In this document: one piece after another, positions 1-7,655 of the stretch
Layout: the number at the start of each line of letters is the position of its first letter
How positions within the stretch are numbered: position 1 is the first letter of the stretch
NCBI GenBank assembly: GCA_035524675.1
Contig: DATKOK010000066.1
Span: 1 to 31,540, forward strand
Direction of reading: 5' to 3'
Source: FEN-987 sp035524675
Lineage (GTDB): Archaea; Thermoproteota; Bathyarchaeia; 40CM-2-53-6
DNA length: 31,540 nt
The notes under the pieces: generated by a model
Told to the model about the DNA's origin: nothing
Databases searched by the model: none
Seen by the model: only the letters and a program-made list of their open reading frames with translations
Position numbers and translations under genes: made by a program

Positions 1-2
1 CG

Positions 3-3000
3 GAGGGGGCTATACTAACTTCCACTCTTGAACACGAGAACGTGGGTGACCTTATCTTCGCAGTAAACTTCTCTCTACCGAAGAATTTCGTCAACGTCAA
101 GAATTTCAATTACTCAAGCCTCACGTTGTATATTCCGGCTCCATTCTTCGATAAGACTGGCTATTTAGTACAGGACGGGTTTGAACCCTTTGCAGGAATC
201 GATTGGGATAATGGAGATAATTCGAATATCGTAACGACAATAACAGATAATTACCTCTCTATCTTCGTCACGCGTGCCGACCAGAATGACCCGTTCGGAC
301 CAAATTCGTGGATCATACGGATCCAAGGGCCACCTTCGGGCATTACATTCTCTAAGAATCAAGATAACTGGTATTACATCCGAATCAATCAGATGAAAGC
401 ACCCCAAACGGCTGGCAGATACTTCTTCAAGATGTTCCTAAATGATTCGTATCCCCTCCACAGCGGTGCATCAGGCGGCATCTGGAGCACGATGCCAATG
501 GAAAATTGGCCAGTGCTCTTGGTCAAAGGCGAAGTTGACCCTGCACTGATATCTGGGACTCTAAGATATGGAGAATTGAACAGCACCCTTTACAGTCTAC
601 CGATAAACCTACCTGGAAAAGTCAGAGCAGTCGGAACCGCCACGGATCCTGTGACGGGTGAATCGACAGGTCGCGCGGTGGAAGCACGCGGCTACTTCAA
701 TGCGAGCGCAAAAGGTCACTATGAGATTGAAGGAGTGGCATCTGGCACATACACGATCTACGCCTCAGCGGCAGGCCTACCTGAACAGATCATAGCGGAT
801 AACGTTAGGGTGGCACGCGGTCAATCACTTCATCTCGATGGTTATCTTAGAATAGGCCCACAACTTCGAGGCACCGTTTATTCCAAGTCAGAGTTTGGAA
901 CCGTTTCATGGCCAGCTCAGCGACCGATCTCGATTGTCATATATGACGATAAATCCTACGACGCGCCGAGCATCATCTCGTTCAGCCCTACAAACCTTAC
1001 ACAGGCACCTTACACGTCCTATGTGGTAGGTAACGCGGTTTTTTCGGCAACAGGTTTTAGCGGGCTTAACCCTCTTTTTGCAAGTCCGAAGAAGGCGGCT
1101 TTCCCCTGGGAGGGGCAAACTAGTTACTATTCCTATACGACACCTAATATCAAAGACCCATTCGGTTTGTTCAACGGTGTTGGACCAGCGCAAGTCTGGT
1201 GGGTTGACCCGCGTAGTACACTGGATCCAAACACGGGGCTTGGTTCTGCTTCCTCCTATTTTGTTTTTCAGTTCGGTTATGAAGACGTCTTCGGAGTTCC
1301 AACGAAATTCTCTGGTATGATACCGCAGGTATTCGCAACTTGGACTAATAGTCTGAAGCCGGGGCGGTACTACGTCCGAGCATTTCTGAATGGCTATGTT
1401 CAGACCGGATACGACGGGACCCTATTGCTTGACTACCCATTTGACGTACCATATTCAGGCCCCTCCAACGTGCTCCTCCCGATCGACTTAGTAGAATCCT
1501 GTGGCGTTAACGTAACGGTTCACTTTCATGACCTGCCTAACTCACTTGTAGATAGCCCGGTCCAGGGACCTGATCCCGCCAGATATTTGATTGCTGAAGC
1601 GTTTACTAGGGACGGACTCGTCGCGGCGTTCAACTTCACTCAAGTGCATGGTACATCAGATGCCACAGTGATGTTGAATGGTCTCGGAATGGCTGGCGAC
1701 CCGTTGAATATACTACCGCTCGATCAACGAGCGGCAATAAAATACTCTCTCCTGAGATACCGTGGCCTATACGATTATGGCCTGCCGACAGACATGTATA
1801 CAATTCACGTATTCATGAGGGGCTACATTCAAGCTATTCCCCCCGCAACTTCCATCGACGAATTGGATAAACCGCTCACGGTGAACCTCGTAGTAGGGAC
1901 ATGTCTCACCGAGGCGAGCACGCATATGTATCGTGGCGGCAGCATTAACGCCACCGTATCGTCGATCGATTGGGAAATCCCCACTGTCGAACGGAATTGG
2001 GTTTGGAATAACACTTCTGTTAATTTACTAGTGTACGATATTTCGTCTAGAAACTTCATCGACGTTATCACGTTCTGGAATGCAAACCTACATAGATGGT
2101 ACATTCCAAGACAAGACTCAATGTTCACAAGCTTGCCTTGGTCAGGCTGGTTCTCGTCATACGGAGCGGGATCAAGTTATCTTATGACCAATGGTTCAGT
2201 TGAAGTTGATGAATTTGGCCCTGACCTCCCGAGCGTGCCGTCCGTAGATCCTGGTGCAAGCCTCGTAACCAATAATTTCATTCAGGACATGATCCATGAG
2301 GGCTTTCTCTACAATTTCTCATTATACAGGTATCCGAACCTCAGATCGGTTTTGGCGATTTATCCCGGTACTTACGCGCTGAATACTTGGACGTACGGCT
2401 ACGTTCAAGAAAATGTGCTCAGTCTAGGCGACTTAGGGGATGTATATGTTGCTGTACCATGGTTAGGTCAGATGGGAGACATCAACGTCAAACTGATCGT
2501 CGGAGTCAACTTGACGCTCACAGTCTTGTTCAAGACTGAAAAAATAATATCTGGCATTCCATACAATTCATCAGTGAGAATCCGTGTTTTTGATGAAGCT
2601 GACGATTTTATCGCTTCCACCACCCTATTTGCGTCTGACGTAGGAACACTCTTTGGAAGAGGGCTGCCAGCTTCCAATTCTGTAGGCTTTTTCGCAAACG
2701 GTGTTAAACTCATCAACCAGGCAGTCCCCGCTGGTACTACTGTGTTAACCTACAGAAACCTTGCAGGCACATTCGGCTATGTCGAACCAAACAGTCGAAT
2801 TTCCAGTATACGAACCGCGACATTATTCGCGTCCGATCATGGGATATGGGGAAGATCGACGATACCCGGAGGATACGCGGGCGATTGGACCGTGATGGTC
2901 GACATGATCAACTGGTACCAGCCCACTGCAGCATACCCCCCTGCCGCTGCCCTTCTACAAGGAGAATCAACATTCTTCTTCCCATACAATCATCTAGGCC

Positions 3001-3443
3001 CCTACTCACAGAACTCATTCATTCGAATCTCAAACGCTCCCCTAAGCGGAGAAGCATCTGTCGAGTTCGAAATGGACCTGCGCGGATATATTCAGGGCAC
3101 CGTACTCGGAATGAATTGGGATGACGCAACACGAACTATGAGTTGGACAGATCTGCAAATCGTAGACAGCTCATCTTACCAGTACTACTGGTACACATGG
3201 GACGGATGGTTCGACGGATATCTTAACCCTGGAAGGTATCAAACCACGATTAGAGAATGGACCGGTAGCCAGGGATACTTGCCCATCAGCTTCGTGCTCG
3301 ACGTGAGCCCTGGAGAACAATCCAAGTCGCTCAACTTCATAATGTCGGAGAGCCAGATCCCCATTCCAGAGCTGATTAATTCTCCCTCAATAGGGCTCGC
3401 GCTGTTAGTAGCAACTTGCCTCATTTTTCGAAGGCGTCGATGA
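3..3443 (+). CDS. Large secreted/surface protein with PEF-CTERM-like tail, 5' partial
   Basis: The reading frame is open from the left edge through the first in-frame GTG at 42, so the N-terminus and any signal peptide lie outside the window. More than 1,140 residues are visible, rich in Tyr, Gly, Asn and Ser with beta-strand-like patterning, typical of an exported or S-layer-associated protein. A carboxypeptidase-regulatory-like (CNA-B/Ig-like) module is visible about 190-280 residues after the GTG (GHYEIEGVASGTYTIYA). Similar short 'PGRYYVRAFLNGYVQ' and 'PGRYQTTIREW' segments recur later. The last 30 residues are tripartite: a Pro-rich motif (IPIPEL), a hydrophobic helix (IGLALLVATCLIF) and a terminal RRRR. 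This resembles archaeal PEF-CTERM/PGF-CTERM signals processed by archaeosortases. No sortase is in the window. The function of the ectodomain is unknown. The gene runs convergently into the ABC exporter with a 6-base gap. Confidence 0.85.
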   Translation, partial: EGAILTSTLEHENVGDLIFAVNFSLPKNFVNVKNFNYSSLTLYIPAPFFDKTGYLVQDGFEPFAGIDWDNGDNSNIVTTITDNYLSIFVTRADQNDPFGPNSWIIRIQGPPSGITFSKNQDNWYYIRINQMKAPQTAGRYFFKMFLNDSYPLHSGASGGIWSTMPMENWPVLLVKGEVDPALISGTLRYGELNSTLYSLPINLPGKVRAVGTATDPVTGESTGRAVEARGYFNASAKGHYEIEGVASGTYTIYASAAGLPEQIIADNVRVARGQSLHLDGYLRIGPQLRGTVYSKSEFGTVSWPAQRPISIVIYDDKSYDAPSIISFSPTNLTQAPYTSYVVGNAVFSATGFSGLNPLFASPKKAAFPWEGQTSYYSYTTPNIKDPFGLFNGVGPAQVWWVDPRSTLDPNTGLGSASSYFVFQFGYEDVFGVPTKFSGMIPQVFATWTNSLKPGRYYVRAFLNGYVQTGYDGTLLLDYPFDVPYSGPSNVLLPIDLVESCGVNVTVHFHDLPNSLVDSPVQGPDPARYLIAEAFTRDGLVAAFNFTQVHGTSDATVMLNGLGMAGDPLNILPLDQRAAIKYSLLRYRGLYDYGLPTDMYTIHVFMRGYIQAIPPATSIDELDKPLTVNLVVGTCLTEASTHMYRGGSINATVSSIDWEIPTVERNWVWNNTSVNLLVYDISSRNFIDVITFWNANLHRWYIPRQDSMFTSLPWSGWFSSYGAGSSYLMTNGSVEVDEFGPDLPSVPSVDPGASLVTNNFIQDMIHEGFLYNFSLYRYPNLRSVLAIYPGTYALNTWTYGYVQENVLSLGDLGDVYVAVPWLGQMGDINVKLIVGVNLTLTVLFKTEKIISGIPYNSSVRIRVFDEADDFIASTTLFASDVGTLFGRGLPASNSVGFFANGVKLINQAVPAGTTVLTYRNLAGTFGYVEPNSRISSIRTATLFASDHGIWGRSTIPGGYAGDWTVMVDMINWYQPTAAYPPAAALLQGESTFFFPYNHLGPYSQNSFIRISNAPLSGEASVEFEMDLRGYIQGTVLGMNWDDATRTMSWTDLQIVDSSSYQYYWYTWDGWFDGYLNPGRYQTTIREWTGSQGYLPISFVLDVSPGEQSKSLNFIMSESQIPIPELINSPSIGLALLVATCLIFRRRR

Positions 3444-3449
3444 ATCGTC

Positions 3450-4586
3450 TCACATCGTGCGCTTGGATAAGATCAGTGCAACCGGCATCAATATGAGACT
3501 GCTAGCCACCAGGATAAGCAAATCGCCGAGTACAGCCGAGTTCAATCCTAGACCAAGATACATTATTCTTCTAAGCGCGTCATTTCCATAAGTCCACGGC
3601 AAAGCATCTGCAATCGCTCTTCCTCCCGGTGCAAGCAACAACGGCGAATCAGTCGTCCCTGCCAGGCTGAAGAGAGGGAAAGTCATAGCAATCTCGAGAA
3701 CTGTAAGAGTTGAAGAACCTCGTATTCTAGCTGAGATCGCCAAACCTAATGAGAGAGTGAAGATTGCGATTAGAATTGTAGTTAGGAAAACTAGGAGTAG
3801 ATTACCACGCACGACGACGCCGTCTAATGCAAAAATTACTAACATTAGTGCTGTACGCAACACTGTCAGCACCACCGTTGCGAACATCTTACCACTATAT
3901 ACAGCGAACAAGCTAACTGGAGAAAGTGCCAAACGCGGAAAGGTGCCGCGTTCTCGTTCACGACTTATTGCATTGACTATATCGTCGAAGGCACCTAGAA
4001 TAGCAATCATCCCTAGAAAACCCGGAAGAATCGGATCGCCGGTTGGCGGTCTCCCAGAAATCGGTCTTGTAACCACTTCAATAGAAGCAATCTTCGCACC
4101 GAAGACAGCCCCCGCTTCACCCCTGCTCGCTTCAAGAAGTAAATCATGAGCACCCGAATTGACTGCGCCCAGAACAAACGATGCGGAAGTGAATTTCGAG
4201 TTATCCGTCTCCACGACGACAAAAGCCTTACCGGAAGCCAAGTCGCTTCCAAATCCTTGCGGGATAACTATCGCGCCAATTGCTTGGGCTCTATCGACAG
4301 CCCCTAAAGCCTGTTCTTCAGTTTGCACGAGTTCGGTAATGTGAATGAATGGCGAAGTCGTCAACTTATCAAGCAAAGCCTTCGAAGCTGGAGATCCGTC
4401 CAGATCTGCGACGACGACAGGTATGTTGTGACTCGTAGCGCTGAAAGCTGAGGCGATCACGATGAAAATACCGATCAGTAGAATCGGGAACATGATGGTC
4501 AGCACCAGAGAAACAGGATCACGACGAAGTTGTTTGAGTTCCTTTATTGAAATGGCGTATGTGTGACGAACGAAATCGTCCTTCAT
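3450..4586 (-). CDS. ABC-2 type exporter permease (second subunit)
   Basis: This 378-residue membrane protein has the ABC-2 (NatB/YhiH/DrrB-like) layout. A cytoplasmic N-terminus with 'ISIKELKQLRRDPVSL' is followed by one membrane helix at about residues 27-48, a large extracytoplasmic domain to about residue 190, and then five C-terminal helices. The cytoplasmic 'ERERGTFPRLALSPVS' after the second helix is the conserved E-x-E-x-G-T loop that contacts the ATPase. Its ATG overlaps the stop of the preceding permease by four bases (ATGA), so the two are translationally coupled. It probably forms a heterodimeric pore with its paralogue. The substrate cannot be read from the sequence; ions, drugs, lipids and peptides are all possible for this family. 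Confidence 0.9.
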   Translation of the reverse strand: MKDDFVRHTYAISIKELKQLRRDPVSLVLTIMFPILLIGIFIVIASAFSATSHNIPVVVADLDGSPASKALLDKLTTSPFIHITELVQTEEQALGAVDRAQAIGAIVIPQGFGSDLASGKAFVVVETDNSKFTSASFVLGAVNSGAHDLLLEASRGEAGAVFGAKIASIEVVTRPISGRPPTGDPILPGFLGMIAILGAFDDIVNAISRERERGTFPRLALSPVSLFAVYSGKMFATVVLTVLRTALMLVIFALDGVVVRGNLLLVFLTTILIAIFTLSLGLAISARIRGSSTLTVLEIAMTFPLFSLAGTTDSPLLLAPGGRAIADALPWTYGNDALRRIMYLGLGLNSAVLGDLLILVASSLILMPVALILSKRTM

Positions 4587-5749
4587 CTAATCAGCCTCTC
4601 CCTGGACTTAGAAAGCAGCAAAAACGCAGTTCCGTAGAATAGGGCTCCAGATGCAAAGAGATACTCTAAATCATAACTCAGCGAGAGTACCGATCGGCCT
4701 AGCAGTATAGTCCTTCTTAATGCATCGAACGCGTAGGAGAACGGTAGAAGTGTCGCTATTGTTTGGGATACGCCCACTAGAAGCTCCTTATCGATAATTA
4801 GCCCACTGAATGCAAACAGCAAGAGGATTAGGAAGAACTCCACTATCACAACCGCGCGTTGTCCGAGTTTCAACGCTGAAGCGACAAAACCAAGGCCCAT
4901 CGTCACAAGCGCGACCAAGAGTGATAATGCTAGGATGGTCAGAAGGTCCGTGTTTGGTCTCGCACCATAGCCGTAAATCGCTAGCCCTAAGACGATGAAT
5001 GTCCGAACTATGCTCAAGAGGATGTCAAATAGTGTCTTTCCAAGCATAATCGCTCCAATCGGGATAGGGGTAACTAGCAGTCGAGCGTACGTTCCTTCTT
5101 CACGTTCACGTGACATGCCGCCTGCAATCTCATAGAAGACCGCGAATATTTGTACAACAGCTAGCACGATGGTTAAACCGACATTAAATCCTGCAAAACT
5201 AGCTCCCTTCTGGATGACCTCCACGCCCGAGATAGCCTGTTTCTCAGCTTCGGTTAACTGAGACTGAACCTCAATATTCGGGTTGAAATTCTGAACGTAG
5301 TTTGTCAACGTACTTTGAATCTGATCTGATACACCCGGCTCGCTGTCGTCTGTGTACAGAATTATCCTTGCTTGAACACTGTTATCGAGGTCGTTCTGGA
5401 ATCCCTTGGGAACAACAATTACTGCGAAAATCTTCTTCGTCCCTAATAGTGCTATACTTTGTTGTTCGTCGTAGCTTTGGATTAAACTGTGAAAATCTGG
5501 CGAACTCTCCAGTGTCTGCCACAGACGAAGAGAGGCGACTGAAAAATCATTGTCCACGAATGCCATGGGTATGTCGGCAGTTGCCGAAAACGTGGTCCCA
5601 GCCCCCCCTCTACCTGCACCTAGAGACGCTGTGAAGAAGAAGGGTAAGATCACGAGTGAAATGAGAATGGCACTGCGATTCCGCCGGAATTGACGAAACT
5701 CATTCTCAGCTACAGCCAAAGAATCGCTGACAAAACGTGACAAAGACAT
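4583..5749 (-). CDS. ABC-2 type exporter permease (first subunit)
   Basis: This 388-residue paralogue of the neighbouring permease has the same architecture. 'VAENEFRQFRRNRSAILISLVILPFFF' leads into the first helix, an extracytoplasmic domain covers about residues 45-185, and the cytoplasmic loop 'SREREEGTYARLLVTPIPIGAIMLGKT' precedes four or five further helices. The E-x-E-x-G-T-Y-x-R-L motif is diagnostic of ABC-2 permeases. It begins 22 bases after the ATPase stop and overlaps the next permease by four bases, so the three genes form one operon with the order ATPase, permease, permease. Two different permease chains with one ATPase suggest a heterodimer. The substrate is unknown. Confidence 0.9.
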   Translation of the reverse strand: MSLSRFVSDSLAVAENEFRQFRRNRSAILISLVILPFFFTASLGAGRGGAGTTFSATADIPMAFVDNDFSVASLRLWQTLESSPDFHSLIQSYDEQQSIALLGTKKIFAVIVVPKGFQNDLDNSVQARIILYTDDSEPGVSDQIQSTLTNYVQNFNPNIEVQSQLTEAEKQAISGVEVIQKGASFAGFNVGLTIVLAVVQIFAVFYEIAGGMSREREEGTYARLLVTPIPIGAIMLGKTLFDILLSIVRTFIVLGLAIYGYGARPNTDLLTILALSLLVALVTMGLGFVASALKLGQRAVVIVEFFLILLLFAFSGLIIDKELLVGVSQTIATLLPFSYAFDALRRTILLGRSVLSLSYDLEYLFASGALFYGTAFLLLSKSRERLIR

Positions 5750-5771
5750 CTGGAATCAAACTATCTTTCAT

Positions 5772-6758
5772 TCACTTCGTCTGCTCAGCATGTTCCAAGA
5801 AACGGTCAATCTCATCCTCGCCGCCAGTCAGTGCGATGAAGGCTTCTTCGAGCGTAGGATCCTTCGTATTTATCGTACGAATACGCGCGCCAACATCAAG
5901 CAACGCACTTGCGACATCCTCAGCAAGGGTCTCTCTACGTTCGCAGCTAACTTGGAGCTTAGATTCCGCGTACTTGATTCTGCACACTTGATTCATCGAA
6001 CTAAGCCTATGCTTAACTTTCTCTAGCTGCGCGGGGGACAAATCGGGAGTTTCAACTTCAACCAATGACAATTCACTAACGCTATGTTTCAACTCATCAG
6101 GCGTACCCACTTGAACGAGTCTGCCCGCGAACATTATCCCAACCCTGTCACAGATTTTCTCAGGTTCACCCATGTAATGAGTCGTCCATATCACGGTGAC
6201 CCCCTGCTCACACAGGCGGCGTGTAAAATCCTGCAGAGCGATTGCTGACTGAGGGTCTAAGCCGGAAGTCACTTCATCCAAGAAAAGAACCTTCGGATCG
6301 TGAAGAAGCGCAGCGCAAATCATCGCCTTCTTCGCCCACCCCGTCGAGAGCGCACTAACGAGCCTCTTTGTTTTTTCTCTGAAAGCAAACATTTCAAGAA
6401 GCTCCTGTATTCGATTCTCTGCACGGGCGCGAGGAATATCATATAGCGTGCTCAACAGCCTCAAATTTTCTTCAATAGTCAAGTCTTTGTACAGCGATAC
6501 GCCCTCACTGACCACGCCGATACTGCGCCTTACGGCAGCAGCGTCTTTTCTGATATCATACCCAGCTACTGTAGCCGAGCCCATTGTAGGCTCCGTCAAT
6601 GTGCACAACATTCGAACAGTTGTAGTTTTTCCAGCACCATTCGGTCCCAGCAGACCGAACAATTCCCCAGCATTGACGCTCAAATTCAATGTGTCAACCG
6701 CTCGGAAATGGCCGAACATTTTCGTTAATGCTTGAGTCGTTATCGAATTGTCAGGCAT
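5772..6758 (-). CDS. ABC exporter ATP-binding protein (NatA/DrrA-like)
   Basis: This is the nucleotide-binding subunit of the ABC-2 exporter. Visible motifs are Walker A GPNGAGKTT (residues 38-46), a signature of the form LSTGWAKK in place of the classical LSGGQ, Walker B KVLFLDEVTSGLDP and the H-loop TTHYM. The last hundred residues form the extra C-terminal domain common in NatA/DrrA proteins. Two ATGs lie six bases apart (6764 and 6758). I chose 6758 because AGGGA sits six bases before it, whereas the same motif directly abuts the 6764 ATG. It leads the exporter operon and follows the adenosyltransferase by about 70 bases on the same strand. A separate promoter in that gap is not obvious, so read-through from the cobalamin gene is possible. 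Confidence 0.93.
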   Translation of the reverse strand: MPDNSITTQALTKMFGHFRAVDTLNLSVNAGELFGLLGPNGAGKTTTVRMLCTLTEPTMGSATVAGYDIRKDAAAVRRSIGVVSEGVSLYKDLTIEENLRLLSTLYDIPRARAENRIQELLEMFAFREKTKRLVSALSTGWAKKAMICAALLHDPKVLFLDEVTSGLDPQSAIALQDFTRRLCEQGVTVIWTTHYMGEPEKICDRVGIMFAGRLVQVGTPDELKHSVSELSLVEVETPDLSPAQLEKVKHRLSSMNQVCRIKYAESKLQVSCERRETLAEDVASALLDVGARIRTINTKDPTLEEAFIALTGGEDEIDRFLEHAEQTK

Positions 6759-6831
6759 GAGCATTCCCTATGACGACAATCAACGTCGATGTCTATCGCG
6801 TAATAAGAGAAGTGGATATTTGTCATGAAGT

Positions 6832-7389
6832 TCAACTCTGTCTGCCATGCCATTCGACTTCGATCCGTTTCTCCCTGTGGTTGACGACTCGTGCGAGAAC
6901 AAATAGGAGATCGGATAGGCGGTTGATGAACGGGATCAACTGCTCGTCGATCTCCTCTTTTCGTGATAGAGTTACAATGCGCCGTTCCGCCCGCCTTGCC
7001 ACGGCGCGGGCGAAGTGCAAGGAAGCCCCGGTCCTGCATCCGCCAGGCAAGATGAATGCGCGCAGAGGTGGCAATTCGCTCTCAAATCGGTCAATTATCC
7101 GTTCAAGTTCTGAGACGCGCTCTGCCGTTATACGCGACATCTCCTTACCTTTCTGAGCGTTTGCAAGATCTGCCCCAGCTGCGAACAGATCTTTCTGCAG
7201 CTCCTGCAGAACCAGATCAATCTCGGGATCAGAAAGAACAGATCGGACAAGACCAAGCGCTGAGTTGGTCTCGTCTACGCTTCCGTAAGCCTCGACACGC
7301 GTCGAATCCTTGGGCACTCGAACTCCGCCGAAAAGACCAGTCTCGCCCTTGTCACCCGTTCGCGTGTAAATCCTTGCCGTTGCGAGCAC
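6832..7389 (-). CDS. Cob(I)alamin adenosyltransferase, PduO type
   Basis: This 185-residue enzyme transfers the adenosyl group of ATP to cob(I)alamin to form adenosylcobalamin. Family hallmarks are the N-terminal RIYTRTGDKGETGLFGG, which binds ATP, then AYGSVDETNSALG, and the helix segment FILPGGCRTGASLHFARAVARRAER. The C-terminus, IEVEWHGR, matches the short single-domain archaeal form. The start is GTG at 7389. A minus-strand TATA-like element at 7413-7420 lies about 27 bases upstream, which would give a leaderless transcript. The gene is divergent from trp. Its presence implies use of adenosylcobalamin, but no dependent enzyme is in view. The symbol varies in the literature (pduO, cobO, mmaB), so none is assigned. 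Confidence 0.93.
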   Translation of the reverse strand: MLATARIYTRTGDKGETGLFGGVRVPKDSTRVEAYGSVDETNSALGLVRSVLSDPEIDLVLQELQKDLFAAGADLANAQKGKEMSRITAERVSELERIIDRFESELPPLRAFILPGGCRTGASLHFARAVARRAERRIVTLSRKEEIDEQLIPFINRLSDLLFVLARVVNHREKRIEVEWHGRQS

Positions 7390-7412
7390 CAGATGAAGTT
7401 TAGCCTAGCGGA

Positions 7413-7420
7413 ATACTAAA
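7413..7420 (-). promoter_or_regulatory. TATA-like box for the cobalamin adenosyltransferase gene
   Basis: On the minus strand this reads TTTAGTAT. Its centre is about 27 bases from the GTG at 7389, the spacing expected when transcription starts at or next to the start codon (leaderless mRNA, common in archaea). Assignment is by position and base content only. Confidence 0.4.
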
Positions 7421-7443
7421 ACTGGTGCAGTACGGGCCTGCCG

Positions 7444-7460
7444 CGGACATTTCATGTCCG
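7444..7460. repeat. Perfect 7-bp inverted repeat in the divergent control region
   Basis: CGGACAT and ATGTCCG are separated by TTC. The element lies between the cobalamin gene promoter and the trp promoter. It is too far from either stop codon to be a normal terminator. It could be a protein-binding palindrome, but its role is unknown. Confidence 0.5.
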
Positions 7461-7474
7461 GCTAACTCCGGTAG

Positions 7475-7495
7475 TTCATCTCACAATGAGACGAA
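7475..7495. repeat. Second imperfect inverted repeat in the divergent control region
   Basis: TCTCA (7479-7483) and TGAGA (7487-7491) flank CAA. They are extended by TTC/GAA across one mismatch. A wider pair, GTTCA (7474-7478) and TGAAC (7501-7505), surrounds it. This is a candidate operator or RNA fold of unknown function. Confidence 0.4.
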
Positions 7496-7527
7496 TGGAG
7501 TGAACGGCGGTTGCACTCTGAAAATAG

Positions 7528-7543
7528 CGTACATTTCTGTACT
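7528..7543. promoter_or_regulatory. Pair of TRP-box-like hexamers upstream of trp TATA box
   Basis: CGTACA (7528-7533) and TGTACT (7538-7543) each match five of six bases of TGTACA, the TRP-box core bound by the TrpY repressor of Methanothermobacter. Their GTAC cores are ten bases apart, about one helical turn, and form a symmetric GTAC-N6-GTAC unit eight bases before the TATA box. Operator function is an inference; no trpY-like gene is in the window. Confidence 0.4.
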
Positions 7544-7550
7544 CTGTAGC

Positions 7551-7558
7551 TTTAAATA
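7551..7558 (+). promoter_or_regulatory. TATA box of the trp operon promoter
   Basis: TTTAAATA is a good archaeal TATA box. Transcription is expected to start near 7580. That is just before the AAGGGA ribosome-binding site at 7586-7591 and the ATG at 7598. Confidence 0.6.
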
Positions 7559-7585
7559 GAGTAATGGCGTCTATTCGCATTCAAT

Positions 7586-7600
7586 AAGGGACTGAAAATG
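7586..7600 (+). promoter_or_regulatory. Strong ribosome-binding site and ATG out of frame with trpE
   Basis: AAGGGA (7586-7591) is followed after six bases by ATG (7598-7600), which is ideal spacing. Read as given, this ATG encodes an 18-codon peptide with one Trp that ends at a TAG at 7652-7654. If the TTTT run at 7610-7613 had one T fewer, the ATG would read straight into trpE. It is therefore either the true trpE start hidden by an indel or programmed shift, or a leader peptide. Confidence 0.5.
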
Positions 7601-7655
7601 GGGCATAGCTTTTGGGCTCAGCGCCCAAGATACGATTACAGAAACCGAACGTAGG

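Noticed and set aside
3757..4149. 130-residue plus-strand frame inside the ABC permease
   Set aside because: It is Arg/Ser/Thr-rich, opposite a permease with clear ABC-2 motifs. This is a shadow frame.
7390..7595. Possible tRNA or riboswitch (such as a cobalamin riboswitch) in the divergent spacer
   Set aside because: No cloverleaf, T-loop consensus or B12-box sequence could be made out. Only simple palindromes are present, and cobalamin riboswitches are not expected in most archaea.
7598..7654. Classical trp attenuation by a Trp-rich leader peptide
   Set aside because: The 18-codon frame has a single Trp codon and overlaps the trpE coding region, with no competing stem-loops and oligo-T after it. 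A misframed trpE start explains it better.
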